64,000 nt of DNA from Chlorogloeopsis sp. ULAP01 (GCF_030381805.1 NZ_JAUDRH010000003.1:248001-312000); one strand, 5' to 3'; numbered from the stretch's first letter, positions 1-9,397 are shown. Notes: generated from the letters alone by a model not told the origin. Translations and numbers: made by a program.

Positions 1-2
1 TA

Positions 3-620
3 CCTGAATACGACGAGCTACAAACCGTTGATTACGACTACGAAGAACGGGTACGTGGTGTATATCGTACCTCTCCAGCAGTAGATAGATCCGCTCCTCT
101 AGAAGCATCAGCCCCTCTTGAAAGTCCTACTGCATCTACAGCTTATACTTCTGCTGCTACTCCCACTTATGAGCGCGACAGCTACACATACGAGCGGGAA
201 CCATCTTTGTTTGAGATGAATGAGCAAAATCACCAAACTCTCAGACTATACGAAGAGCGGTTAATCGCCAACAAACAACGTCGTAAAGTTGGGGAAGTTG
301 CTGTTGGTAAGCGCGTTGAAACTGAAACAGCACGAGTTGCAGTTCCAGTAGAGAAAGAGCGAGTAGTTGTTGAGCGCGTAACACCACAAGATGCAGGTAG
401 AGCAGTTGCTCCCGGTGAAGCTAACTTCCGCGAAGGTGAAGTTGCTCGTGTGGATATCTACGAAGAAACTCCTGATATTCGCAAAGAAGCTGTAGTACGT
501 GAAGAAGTCAGAGTTAGAAAAGAAGTAGAGCAAGATACTGTTGAGGCTCAAGAAACAGTTCGTCGGGAAGAATTGGATATCAACGCTCCTAATTTGCCGA
601 TAGACGAGCGTGATAGATAA
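3..620 (+). CDS. DUF2382 (YsnF/AvaK-type) protein, 5' end outside window
   Basis: The frame is open from the first bases of the window to the stop at 620, so the true start lies upstream. The visible 205 residues begin with an acidic, Tyr/Glu-rich stretch and a low-complexity Ala/Ser/Pro/Thr linker, then a DUF2382 domain in roughly the last 120 residues. The hallmark segment is LRLYEERLIANKQRRKVGEV, followed by alternating Val/Glu/Arg strands ending in INAPNLPIDERDR. Proteins of this family often carry an N-terminal PRC-barrel, which would be in the missing part. The gene just downstream (881-1747) shows that PRC-barrel plus DUF2382 pairing in full. Family members are linked to stress responses, but their molecular role is not settled. 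An internal TTG at 207 is not a likely start because the reading frame is coding upstream of it. Confidence 0.85.
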   Translation, partial: PEYDELQTVDYDYEERVRGVYRTSPAVDRSAPLEASAPLESPTASTAYTSAATPTYERDSYTYEREPSLFEMNEQNHQTLRLYEERLIANKQRRKVGEVAVGKRVETETARVAVPVEKERVVVERVTPQDAGRAVAPGEANFREGEVARVDIYEETPDIRKEAVVREEVRVRKEVEQDTVEAQETVRREELDINAPNLPIDERDR

Positions 621-644
621 TAGAATCAGGCTGCTTTAGTTAGT

Positions 645-684
645 AGTCTATAGCCCATTAAATATTCACTTTGGGCTATAGACT
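645..684 (+). terminator. Perfect 13-bp hairpin after the first DUF2382 gene
   Basis: AGTCTATAGCCCA (645-657) is exactly complementary to TGGGCTATAGACT (672-684), with a 14-nt loop. It starts 25 bases after the stop codon. The sequence that follows is only moderately T-rich (CAAAATCTTTC), so this may be a terminator or an mRNA 3'-end stem. Confidence 0.6.
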
Positions 685-880
685 CAAAATCTTTCACCGA
701 TTTAAATTAGTACAAGTAGAGCGTAATTAACAGCTTTACTTGTACTACAAATAGTAATATACAAATATATATAGAACCTAGAAAGCTGTCTAAAAAAGTT
801 TCAAAAGGAATTCGGAGGATTTTGAATGCTAAGTTATAACTTAAATACTTGATAAGTAAACATTTTATAAGATAAAGATT

Positions 881-1747
881 ATGTTTTCTAACTCTACTAC
901 TCCCAATAAAGAACATATTAATACCTTGCTTAATAACTTAATTAGAAGAATCCGAAATTTTGCAGTATTAGATAAGCAAGGTAAACTTATAGGGAGGGTA
1001 AAAGATTTAATTCTTGATTTTCATCATCAACTGAATTTGATGGTTTCTCAAATTTATGAGCATCAAGAAGGAGATACAAAGCCTATACAAGAAAATCACC
1101 ACTACTTTTTATTATCTAGTAAGCTAATTAAAAGAATCGACGTAGCTACAAAATCGGTGTTTCTAGACATAGAACAATCACAGTTAGAGCATATGCCAGA
1201 ATATTACCAATCCGAAATAGCCGACGGTACTCAAAAGTTAGAGCAAGCTAATACTACTGAAATTATTCATTCACAGGTTCAAAACCCGACTTTAGATTCT
1301 GGAGTTTCAGAAAATATTACTGAAGAAGAGATTATTCGTTTGCTAGGTGAAAGAATAATTGTTGACCGAAACAAACGGAAAGTTGGTGATGTAATTGTTC
1401 GCAAAGAAATTGAAACTCGCATAGTACAAATTCCAGTTAGATACGAAAAGCTTATTGTTGAACAAGTAAGCCCCGAACATAAACAACTCGCTGAGATTAA
1501 TTTAAGTCAAGAGGAACTTTCAAGTGTTGAATTAACAGAGTTAGAGCAAGCAACTGTTAGCATTCTTGATGGTAATTTGACTGTGAGTGGTGATTTTAAT
1601 TCGCCCAAAATTGCTAGTTTACTTTTAAATGCGATCGCCTTGGAAAAAAATCATGGTTGCAAGAAAGTAAGAGTAACTATTTCTGTTGAAGATGAGGAAA
1701 ACAGACAAAAATATCAGGAATGGTTTGAACGTACATCAATTAGGTAA
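881..1747 (+). CDS. PRC-barrel and DUF2382 domain protein
   Basis: This encodes 288 residues from an ATG at 881. Residues about 20-110 look like a PRC-barrel, with the strand pattern FAVLDKQGKLIGRVKDLILD. An acidic linker follows. A DUF2382 domain occupies about 145-200, with RLLGERIIVDRNKRKVGDV matching the same segment in the upstream gene. The C-terminal 70 residues include ILDGNLTVSGDFNSPKIASL and a charged tail. The gene follows another DUF2382 gene in the same direction after 260 bases that include a hairpin, so the pair looks like a divergent tandem duplication with separate transcripts. PRC-barrel/DUF2382 proteins are commonly stress-associated in bacteria. A specific function here cannot be read from the sequence. 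Confidence 0.85.
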   Translation: MFSNSTTPNKEHINTLLNNLIRRIRNFAVLDKQGKLIGRVKDLILDFHHQLNLMVSQIYEHQEGDTKPIQENHHYFLLSSKLIKRIDVATKSVFLDIEQSQLEHMPEYYQSEIADGTQKLEQANTTEIIHSQVQNPTLDSGVSENITEEEIIRLLGERIIVDRNKRKVGDVIVRKEIETRIVQIPVRYEKLIVEQVSPEHKQLAEINLSQEELSSVELTELEQATVSILDGNLTVSGDFNSPKIASLLLNAIALEKNHGCKKVRVTISVEDEENRQKYQEWFERTSIR

Positions 1748-1844
1748 GGGGAAAGGTGACAGGGGACAGGGAGTAGTTCTCGTTACCAGGTTAAATTCCT
1801 CTTCTTCCTAGTCCCTAATCGCCAGTACCCAGTACCTTTTGACC

Positions 1845-3203
1845 TCATACCAAAGGTAATAAAATTTCAAATTCAGTGCCTATACCAACTTCTGAGCGTA
1901 AATTAAATTTACCGCCATGTCTTGCTGTGACAATTCTATAACTTACTGCTAAACTAGTTTCTTTATCAGCCCTTTTTTCTACAGAAAAAGATTCAATTAT
2001 TTGCTGTTGAAACTCTTTGGACATACCAGGGCCATTATCAGTGATACGAATTGAAACCCAGCGAGAATCGGGTATTTGTGAGTTATGAGATGGTTGAGAA
2101 ATAACTGATGTTTTAATTTCAATGCGAGGAGTTTCAACTTTTCCATCTGGAGCCTGATTAAGTTGAAGCCTTACTGCTTCATCAAGTAAAACATCTACAG
2201 CTTGGCTCAAAATATTCATAAAAACTTGGTGAAGTTGACCAACAAAACAATATACAGGTGGAAGATGACCATAGTTTGTAATAACTTGAATTTCTTTTTT
2301 AATCCGGCTATTTATTAGTAGTAAAATATTATCTATACATCTGTGTAAATCTGCTGGCTTGGGATAAACTTCATCGATATGACAAAAATTTTGTAAACTG
2401 GTGACAAGTTTTTTTAATCTTTCTGCACCAGTATATATACTAGTAAGTACTTTTGATAGATCTTGTTCAATAAAATCAAATTCAATCTCCTCTTTAAAAT
2501 GAATAATTTCTTTAGTAGGTTCAGGAGATGTTTTTTCATAAACTGCTATTAATTTAAGCAGATCTTGGCTGTATTTGGATATATAAGTTAAGTTACCCCA
2601 AATAAATCCTACCGGATCTAAAATTTCATGGGCAATTCCATCTACTAATCGCCCTAGACTTGCCATCTTATCATTCTGAATCATTTGGACTTGGCTGCGT
2701 TCATAACGTACCTGAGTTTCTATGCCTCGAATTTGCCAGCAAGCAATATTTAATTCCTGCACATCTAATAAAAAGTAAATATCAGATTCTGTTTTTACAA
2801 CTACTGGTTCTGCCATCAATTCAGGCGATCGCCTCATTGCTAATTGCATAGCTGCCAAAATCGATGTACTATCAGCAAGCAATAGAACTGGTGTACGCAC
2901 ATAGCTGTAAAAAATAGCTAGTGGTTGCTGAAAAAATAACTCTTGCCCGTAAGGACGAATAAATAATTCCAGCAATCTCCGCCGCGAAATCATGCCAATG
3001 TAATTTCCCTCTTCTACTAAAACTACTCCCGGCAAAAGTGGGTATTTTTCAAATACTCTCGCCACCTCTGCTGCTGTGGTGCTAGTTTCCACTTGAAATT
3101 TATAAAGCTGTAATTCCTGGAGAGTAGATTGTAAATTTAGATCGCGATCGCTACCACCAGACAAAAATGGTGGTGATATATCTGGACGAAACTTTTGTGT
3201 CAT
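1845..3203 (-). CDS. CBS-domain sensor histidine kinase with degenerate ATP-binding motifs
   Basis: A 452-residue protein starting at an ATG complementary to 3201-3203. Residues about 30-155 form a CBS-domain pair (TTAAEVARVFEKYPLLPGVV, then a second copy with STSILAAMQLAMRRSPEL). A HisKA-like helix follows with ASLGRLVDGIAHEILDPVGF, so the phosphoacceptor His is present. The ATPase domain is unusual. The N-box reads MNILSQAVDVL, with Gln where the metal-binding Asn is expected. The G1 box DNGPGM is intact. The usual Gly-rich G2 box is replaced by ADKETSLAVSYRIV. It may therefore bind ATP poorly and act as a phosphatase, scaffold or pseudokinase. No response regulator gene lies next to it. 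CBS domains usually bind adenosine nucleotides, so energy sensing is possible but is inference. Confidence 0.8.
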   Translation of the reverse strand: MTQKFRPDISPPFLSGGSDRDLNLQSTLQELQLYKFQVETSTTAAEVARVFEKYPLLPGVVLVEEGNYIGMISRRRLLELFIRPYGQELFFQQPLAIFYSYVRTPVLLLADSTSILAAMQLAMRRSPELMAEPVVVKTESDIYFLLDVQELNIACWQIRGIETQVRYERSQVQMIQNDKMASLGRLVDGIAHEILDPVGFIWGNLTYISKYSQDLLKLIAVYEKTSPEPTKEIIHFKEEIEFDFIEQDLSKVLTSIYTGAERLKKLVTSLQNFCHIDEVYPKPADLHRCIDNILLLINSRIKKEIQVITNYGHLPPVYCFVGQLHQVFMNILSQAVDVLLDEAVRLQLNQAPDGKVETPRIEIKTSVISQPSHNSQIPDSRWVSIRITDNGPGMSKEFQQQIIESFSVEKRADKETSLAVSYRIVTARHGGKFNLRSEVGIGTEFEILLPLV

Positions 3204-3822
3204 TGAGCACCCTATTTCTTAATAATCTTGACAAACAATAAGCTAACATTTTAGCCTCTGTCTCTATTGATTATTGAAAAATAGAGAATCATGAATTAAA
3301 ATACCTAAGTATTATTACTTAACAAGTAGTACATTTTTTACTAGAAAGTGTAAATATTTGATTTTGGGTAATTAATCTTAATTATTGTTTACACTTAAGA
3401 AAATTCAATACTAATTTGTAATTATTAATACAAATATTATTCCACCTACTATGATTTTTTCCATTTTGGTATTGCAGTTTGAAAATTTTTGTAGTGAAAA
3501 CTCAAAACATTTCAGATTGAGTAACTTTAAGATAAATATAAGAAAAAGTAATCAATATAGAAGAGGTACTAAAGTCTGAAATAGGAACCATTTTTGAACT
3601 TTCGCTATCTATGTATAAGATTCATTGATAAATATAGCTGAATTAAAATAAAGTATCCATGATTAGTAGTGGTTTGCAAGCTTTTAATGGTTATCTGACA
3701 AACCGAGTATTTACCGATAGTTTAATGGAACTTTAATTATCTGCACTTGTTTACGATCTCCATTCCGATAGAATGACTTGGCAGAACCTTAAAATTCAAA
3801 ACCGCTTTTGACAGCGACGCCC
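3204..3822. other. Intergenic region, AT-rich, no gene recognised
   Basis: About 620 bases between the divergently transcribed kinase and permease genes. Both promoters must lie here. I see no RNA gene and no Zur-type palindrome of the TGATAAT/ATTATCA kind. The DNA is AT-rich with many TAAT runs. Confidence 0.6.
3747..3774 (+). promoter_or_regulatory. Candidate sigma-70-type promoter of the permease gene
   Basis: TTGTTT (3747-3752) and TAGAAT (3769-3774) are separated by 16 bases, and the downstream box lies about 50 bases before the chosen ATG at 3823. The match is partial and unsupported by experiment. Confidence 0.3.
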
Positions 3823-4863
3823 ATGAATCAATTTAACAATGGTTTTACGCTATTTCTGAGTCTGCTAGTCGAGGCGATGCCTTTTCTACTGCTAGGAGTG
3901 TTTTTCTCCAGTTTGCTGCTATTTTTTGTTGATGAGCGCAAATTGGCAGACAAAATGCCAAAGAACCCACTTATGGGTGCATTAGTTGGCAGTATGGTAG
4001 GCTTTTTGTTCCCTGTATGCGAGTGTGGTAACGTGCCAGTAGCACGGCGGTTATTGATACAGGGAGTGCCGACTCCAGTGGCAATTGGCTTTTTGCTAGC
4101 AGCACCCACAATTAACCCAATTGTCATATGGGCAACTTGGACAGCATTTCACGATCAGCCAGAAATAGTAGTATTACGTGTAGTGTTTTCCCTATTAATC
4201 GCCACTATTGTTGCCTTTGTCTTTAGCTTTCAAAAAGACTTAACTCCTTTTGTTCAACCAACGATCGCGCGTTATTTAAAATTTAACCCAGCCTTAAGAA
4301 CACAATCACAACGTGGCTCTAAAAATTATCAAATGCAGCAGCAAGTAGGCACATCTGCCCTATTACAGTCAGGCACATATCTATTGGGAGCAGGGCAAAC
4401 CGTGCGTTTAGAAACTGCTGCTGAAGCCACAGCTTCTAGTTACGATAAACCCTTAGCAGCGAAACTTCGCCTAGTAATGGAAAATACTATTCAAGAACTG
4501 CGGGAGTTAGGGGGAGTACTAGTAATCGGTAGTGCGATCGCAGCGGCTATTCAAGTGCTAGCCCCCCGTGAGTTAATTCTCAGTCTAGGTGCAGGGCCAG
4601 TTAGTTCTATTACAGCTATGTTGGTATTAGCAGCAGTAGTATCAATTTGTTCTACCGTCGATTCCTTTTTTGCTCTGTCATTTGCCTCAACCTTTACCAG
4701 TGGTTCCCTATTAGCATTTCTGGTATTTGGCCCAATGATTGATATTAAAGCTGTTGGTCTTTTGTTATCAATATTTAAACCCCAAGCTATCTTTTACTTA
4801 TTTGCTTTACCAGCACTATTGACATTCTTGTTCACTCTTACACTTAATTTGTACATCTTTTAA
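3823..4863 (+). CDS. DUF318/ArsP-type permease
   Basis: This is an integral membrane protein of 346 residues if the ATG at 3823 is used. A TTG at 3808 is in frame but less likely. It has about eight hydrophobic segments. The family motif FPVCECGNVPVARRL lies near residue 70, followed by GVPTPVAIGFLLAAPTINPI, and the second half has STVDSFFALSFASTFTSG. These are features of the PF03773 permeases, which include arsenic-related ArsP and Bacillus YcgR. A DUF1980/TIGR03943 gene follows 53 bases downstream, and that pairing is conserved across many bacteria. In Bacillus subtilis the equivalent pair is zinc-regulated, but I find no clear Zur box here. Transport of a metal or metalloid species is plausible, and the substrate is unknown. 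Confidence 0.85.
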   Translation: MNQFNNGFTLFLSLLVEAMPFLLLGVFFSSLLLFFVDERKLADKMPKNPLMGALVGSMVGFLFPVCECGNVPVARRLLIQGVPTPVAIGFLLAAPTINPIVIWATWTAFHDQPEIVVLRVVFSLLIATIVAFVFSFQKDLTPFVQPTIARYLKFNPALRTQSQRGSKNYQMQQQVGTSALLQSGTYLLGAGQTVRLETAAEATASSYDKPLAAKLRLVMENTIQELRELGGVLVIGSAIAAAIQVLAPRELILSLGAGPVSSITAMLVLAAVVSICSTVDSFFALSFASTFTSGSLLAFLVFGPMIDIKAVGLLLSIFKPQAIFYLFALPALLTFLFTLTLNLYIF

Positions 4864-4916
4864 CTTGTCCTTCGTTTTTTGTTCGTTTTTGACTAGTGAC
4901 AAAAAACAAATAACCA

Positions 4917-5690
4917 ATGACTAATAATCAGAATCGTAAAAATAGAATTATTAACAGGTTACTTTCCTGGCTAGATGTTTTCGCCATTACAGCCTGGGGT
5001 GTTTTACTGTTGAAATATTGGTTAACTAACAAGCTGAATTTGTTGATTCATCCAAATTTTTTTGGCTTAGTAATAGTAGCTGCTTTATGCTTACTAATAA
5101 TCAGTATTTTCCGAGCCAAAGAACTATTACTCCTGTCTCGTCGAGAAGCAAGTACTAATGTCCAACATATAACTTTGTTTCCGCCAGGCTGGGGTAGTGC
5201 TTTCCTATTAACATCAGCTATTTTGGGCTTCATAATTACACCCCAAGTATTTGCTAGTGACAAAGCACTGCAAAGAGATTTGAGTGAGTTATTAGGTTCA
5301 ACCCGCGTCAAACCCCAAGCGTTTCGTGCTGCTGTTCCTCCTGAAGAGCGATCGCTAGTAGATTGGGTGCGAATGCTGAATGTTTATCCAGAACCAGATA
5401 GATATCAAGGTAATAGAGTTAAGGTACAGGGATTTGTAATTCACCCACCACAGCTTGGAGAAGAACATTTATTATTAGCACGATTTGTTTTGACTTGTTG
5501 TGCAGCAGATGCTTATCCCGTAGGATTACCTGTCAAATTGTCAGAAAATCGCGAACAATACCCCCCTGATACTTGGTTGGAAGTAGAAGGACAAATGGCT
5601 ACAGAAACACTAGCAGGTAAACGTCAACTGACAATTGTTGCTAACTCGCTCAAAAAAATTCCTCAACCTAAAAATCCCTATAGTTATTAG
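4917..5690 (+). CDS. TIGR03943/DUF1980 family putative permease subunit
   Basis: A 257-residue protein. It has hydrophobic helices near residues 15-35, 43-62 and 90-110, then a soluble C-terminal domain. The C-terminal domain holds the conserved FVLTCCAADAYPVGLPV segment with its paired cysteines and Asp, preceded by NRVKVQGFVIHPPQ, an OB-fold-like strand pattern typical of DUF1980. It directly follows the DUF318 permease in the same direction and is probably co-transcribed and part of the same transporter. The Cys-Cys pair could bind a metal, which is inference. It matches Bacillus YcgQ in family and context. Confidence 0.85.
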   Translation: MTNNQNRKNRIINRLLSWLDVFAITAWGVLLLKYWLTNKLNLLIHPNFFGLVIVAALCLLIISIFRAKELLLLSRREASTNVQHITLFPPGWGSAFLLTSAILGFIITPQVFASDKALQRDLSELLGSTRVKPQAFRAAVPPEERSLVDWVRMLNVYPEPDRYQGNRVKVQGFVIHPPQLGEEHLLLARFVLTCCAADAYPVGLPVKLSENREQYPPDTWLEVEGQMATETLAGKRQLTIVANSLKKIPQPKNPYSY

Positions 5691-5720
5691 TTATTAGTTA
5701 GTGGTAAAGAAACTATTAAC

Positions 5721-5800
5721 TACTGTACGGGCGGGTTTTGTAGAGTCACTTTCGGTTCCAACCGACAACTTATCTTCATAAACCCGCCCCTACTATCGAC
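5721..5800. repeat. Dispersed intergenic hairpin repeat, copy 1
   Basis: The stretch runs from TACTGTACGGGCGGGTTTTG to TAAACCCGCCCCTAC. Its outer arms GGCGGGTTT and AAACCCGCC are complementary, giving a long stem-loop. A second copy with the same ends and a different middle lies at 42519-42596. This behaves like a non-coding repeat family of the host genome. Confidence 0.65.
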
Positions 5801-5828
5801 TAACTACTATCAATCAACCTATTTGCCA

Positions 5829-7376
5829 ATGACTACTAAAAAAGCATTTTTCCAACCTCTAGATCGGGTGGCGATCGCCCTGATGTTGCTGTTAATTTTG
5901 CTCATTGGGCTATTAATATTGCAAGGTGATGCAGTTAAAGCTAATGTCAGAGAATTTACTTGGAAGCATATTCACTTAGAAGAAAGAGACATATCAACGA
6001 ATGATACTTCCCAAGATAAAAAAATTGGGGCAGAATATAAAACTTTTATCCTCACCTTTAGCCGTCCGATGGACACTAAAAGCGTAGAGGAAAATTTGAA
6101 AATTGAGCCTCCGCTAGCAGGTACAATCAGTTGGGCTGGGCGACGTATGGGTTATACCTTCATTACCCCAGCACCCTATGGAACAACTTATAAAGTACAG
6201 CTAAAAGACGCGAAGGATAAATTTGCTGCTCAAGGTGGAAAAAAAAGTGTGATGCAACCTTTTAGCACCACTTTTAGCACCCGCGATCGCATTCTTCTTT
6301 ATATCGGAGCAGAGCAAGAAGATCAAGGCAGATTAGTTCTCTACAACTTGACACAAGAGCAAAAAAAGATACTTACTCCCAAAGACTTGGTTGTATTGGA
6401 CTTTCAGCCATTTCCAGATGGAGAGAAAATTTTATTTTCTGCTCGCCCTGCTAACAACCAAGATATATTGTCGGCTCAATTATATAAAGTAACTACTGGT
6501 TTTGCTGCACCACATCATCAAAATGCAGAATCCGCCAGTAAAGTTGATTTAATTTTAGATAATAAAGAATATCAAAACTTAAAATTTGACTTATCACCCG
6601 ATGGACAAACTATTGTTGTTCAACGGGGAAATAAAAATAATCCTAACGACTTTGGCTTGTGGTTTATTCCAGCAAATGGAGACAATTCTGTAAAAAATGC
6701 CCCGCAACGCTTGCAAAGCCAACCGGGAGGAGACTTTATGATTACACCAGATAGTAAAGCTGTAGCAGTTGCTCAAGGGCAGGGAACAGCAATTTTACCC
6801 CTCCAGGCAGATGGTACAAAACCCCTAGATTTTTTCCCGCAGTTTGGATTAGTACAAGCTTTTTCACCGGATGGTTCCCAAGCTGCAATGGTTAAGTTTA
6901 ATACAGATTATACGCGAGACTTGTTTTTAGTAACCAACCAAGGTGTCCAGAAAAAACTGTTAACTACCAAAGGTTCAATAGTCAACTGCCAATTTGATAC
7001 GGCTTCTCCAACTCTTTACTGTTTGCTCACACAGCTACTACCAGGAGAATATTATCAAGAACAGCCATATTTAGTAGCAATCGATCTCAAAACAGGCAAG
7101 CAGAAACCGTTGTTAGTACTACCGCCCGATCAGCGAAACGTGAAAATGAGTTTATCTCCTGATGGTTTGGGGCTATTATTTGACCAAGTAGTGCCGCAGA
7201 CAACTCCTGTGACATCACCAGATGCCCAAGTGCTAACCACAGAGGATGGGGAAGTAATTACTACCAGTAGCTTGTGGTTAATGCCCCTACTACCTATGAT
7301 CGATACTCAGGAGGCTACAGAATTGAAACCAGAACAACTTCCTTTAGTTGGATTTCATCCCCGTTGGCTTCCTTAA
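5829..7376 (+). CDS. Membrane-anchored Ig-like and beta-propeller protein
   Basis: From the ATG at 5829 the protein is 515 residues. One transmembrane segment lies at about 14-35 (VAIALMLLLILLIGLLILQG), so the rest is probably on the outer face of the membrane. Residues about 60-150 look like a bacterial Ig-like (Big_5/SbsA-type) domain: FILTFSRPMDTKSVEENLKI with GYTFITPAPYGTTYKVQL. The rest consists of repeats such as FQPFPDGEKILFSA, DLSPDGQTIVVQ and SLSPDGLGLLF, typical of TolB/PD40 propeller blades. It follows the permease pair in the same orientation after a hairpin repeat, so it could be a third member of that unit. The function is unknown. Confidence 0.75.
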   Translation: MTTKKAFFQPLDRVAIALMLLLILLIGLLILQGDAVKANVREFTWKHIHLEERDISTNDTSQDKKIGAEYKTFILTFSRPMDTKSVEENLKIEPPLAGTISWAGRRMGYTFITPAPYGTTYKVQLKDAKDKFAAQGGKKSVMQPFSTTFSTRDRILLYIGAEQEDQGRLVLYNLTQEQKKILTPKDLVVLDFQPFPDGEKILFSARPANNQDILSAQLYKVTTGFAAPHHQNAESASKVDLILDNKEYQNLKFDLSPDGQTIVVQRGNKNNPNDFGLWFIPANGDNSVKNAPQRLQSQPGGDFMITPDSKAVAVAQGQGTAILPLQADGTKPLDFFPQFGLVQAFSPDGSQAAMVKFNTDYTRDLFLVTNQGVQKKLLTTKGSIVNCQFDTASPTLYCLLTQLLPGEYYQEQPYLVAIDLKTGKQKPLLVLPPDQRNVKMSLSPDGLGLLFDQVVPQTTPVTSPDAQVLTTEDGEVITTSSLWLMPLLPMIDTQEATELKPEQLPLVGFHPRWLP

Positions 7377-7648
7377 TAATTGAGAATAGTGATTATTCGC
7401 TGATTCTCCTAATCACCCACATTTTGGAATTAGCACTTGTGAAATAATCAAAAATGGCAGGACTGTCAAATTTTGTTTTTTTGCTGGTCGTGGTGAGAGA
7501 AAGTTATAACTAATTTAATTAAGATAACTCTTACTGGGGAGCAGGCGAACTTGCCTTCTAAAGTAGATTTTGACAACAAAGCACTGACAACTCAGTCGTG
7601 CTCTTGGATTCTCCAATCAATTAGTTTGAAGCTGGTGGGTGAACAGTG

Positions 7649-9310
7649 ATGAATGAAGCAGACACCCCAAATAACGGGAATTTTCTTAAACCCCTAAATC
7701 CTGCCAATGTGGCACAATCGCAACAAACCAATTGTCCTTTTGATTTCGTTGGGCATCCTACAAACAAGACAATATCGTACTTACCACTGCTAGCACCAGC
7801 ACAAGAGCAGCAATCTCAAGCAGAGGTAGTTGACGAGTCGGAATCTGATCGCTCGTCTACAACCGAAGAATTACTTCCACACCCTAGCTCTTTATCTGTT
7901 GTAGACACACACATAGCGAGCGATCGCGTCTTGGAATTAAATCAACTGCCATTTGAGCAGATAGAATCTGAGCAAGATTGGGTTGCCGAACCCGATCAAC
8001 AACAACAAGAACTAGTAGGTGCCGAATTTCAGCAACTGCTAGCATTGAATGAGGAATTACGTTCTGCCAACAATGAATTGTACGAACAAGTAGAACATTT
8101 GAAAGCAGCCTTAGCTGAGTCAGAAGAAACTTTGCAGTTACAGACAAAGCGTTCAACTATTGCAGAAACAATGCTCAAGCAACAAGCTCAAGAACTTGCT
8201 GCCACCCAAGAGCAAATTAAGTCGCTGTTTCAGCAATTAGAAACTGCCGTCTCTACAGTTCAAACTCAAGAAATTTTCATTGAAAGTTGCAAAGGGCAGC
8301 TAGAAATTAGTCAAAATCGCCTTGCTCAACTAGAGCGGGAATGTGCCTTACTTCAAACTAAACATAACGAACAGTCTCACCAGCTATTACAATCAGAAAA
8401 TTCTTGTCGAGAGTTGCGTTCTCGGCTAATGCGGCAGCAACGCCAAACCCTACAATTTAAAGCAGCTTTGGAAAAGTGTTTAGACACAACAGTCCCAAGT
8501 TATGATTCACTAGAGGATAATGCTCAAAGCAGTGTAAGTAATAGACACACCACCCACTCTAAGCAAGCTAACTCTATTTTCTCCAATCAAAGACCGATTC
8601 GACCTTGGTCAGCAGAATCAGAATCATTTGAGGATGAACCAAACAAAGTATGGCAGGAATTGAACTCACCAACCCATCAATGGGAAAATCCTACCACTTC
8701 TATTCCGTCATCAGCTAAAGATAAATCTATTCAGGAAAATCCTACTCCCATTCAATCATCAGCTACAGATAAATTAGGTGATCAAGCTCCGCTTGCAGCG
8801 AACCAACCAAATATTGAGCCAGAAATCAATAGTTCTCATCCATCAGCAACAGCCTCATCTTCAGAGCAGCCAAACCTAGAAGAACAACTAAATAACCTAT
8901 TCCAAACATTTTTTACTGCTCAACCTGCATCTACTTCACCACAGCCTATGGCAGCAGAAGGTGTAGAAGTAGATGTGGAAAAGAGTGATGAAGTTTTGGC
9001 ACAAACAGAAAGTTTTGCTACACCCTGTGATGATGCTGAAGAATCAGTAAATAATAACATTACCAGCCCTGACACTAATTCTGAAGACGATCTGGATGAT
9101 TGGATAGAAACTTCACAGTTGTTTCCCCAAGATTCACCAGAAACATCTGTGCCTCAACAACCAATGACTGACGACTCCACCCATTCTCATTCACCTTCTC
9201 CATTACTTTATCCCCAACGTCCACCCAAAGGGCGAAAGTCTTTGGCATCAGTGGAACTGCCGAATTTTCGCCCAAATAATGAGAAGTCAGAAGGCAGAAG
9301 GCAGCAGTAG
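7649..9310 (+). CDS. Coiled-coil protein with long disordered C-terminus, unknown function
   Basis: A 553-residue protein. GTG at 7646 immediately precedes the ATG at 7649, and either could start it. No transmembrane segment or signal peptide is visible. Residues about 115-275 are heptad-like and rich in Gln, Glu and Leu (EELRSANNELYEQVEHLKAA, LQTKRSTIAETMLKQQAQEL), a strong coiled-coil prediction. The remaining half is polar, Ser/Pro/Asn/Gln-rich and probably disordered, ending in RPPKGRKSLASVELPNF. Such proteins are usually structural or scaffolding. I do not recognise a domain. A stem-loop follows the gene, and it seems to be a single-gene unit. Confidence 0.7.
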   Translation: MNEADTPNNGNFLKPLNPANVAQSQQTNCPFDFVGHPTNKTISYLPLLAPAQEQQSQAEVVDESESDRSSTTEELLPHPSSLSVVDTHIASDRVLELNQLPFEQIESEQDWVAEPDQQQQELVGAEFQQLLALNEELRSANNELYEQVEHLKAALAESEETLQLQTKRSTIAETMLKQQAQELAATQEQIKSLFQQLETAVSTVQTQEIFIESCKGQLEISQNRLAQLERECALLQTKHNEQSHQLLQSENSCRELRSRLMRQQRQTLQFKAALEKCLDTTVPSYDSLEDNAQSSVSNRHTTHSKQANSIFSNQRPIRPWSAESESFEDEPNKVWQELNSPTHQWENPTTSIPSSAKDKSIQENPTPIQSSATDKLGDQAPLAANQPNIEPEINSSHPSATASSSEQPNLEEQLNNLFQTFFTAQPASTSPQPMAAEGVEVDVEKSDEVLAQTESFATPCDDAEESVNNNITSPDTNSEDDLDDWIETSQLFPQDSPETSVPQQPMTDDSTHSHSPSPLLYPQRPPKGRKSLASVELPNFRPNNEKSEGRRQQ

Positions 9311-9357
9311 ACACACCAGACTTTTTCGCCGTTAGGCGTCGTTTAGCTAGCACAAGA

Positions 9358-9397
9358 GAAACCCTATAAAAGAGTTTAGGGGTTTCAACTTTTAATT
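9358..9397 (+). terminator. Rho-independent terminator candidate
   Basis: GAAACCC (9358-9364) pairs with GGGTTTC (9380-9386), followed by AACTTTTAATTTTA. It lies about 50 bases after the coiled-coil gene and fits an intrinsic terminator. Confidence 0.65.

Noticed and set aside
3600..3822. Zur-type operator before the DUF318 permease
   Set aside because: The zinc link of the family made this likely, but no palindrome of the TGATAAT-ATTATCA type is present.
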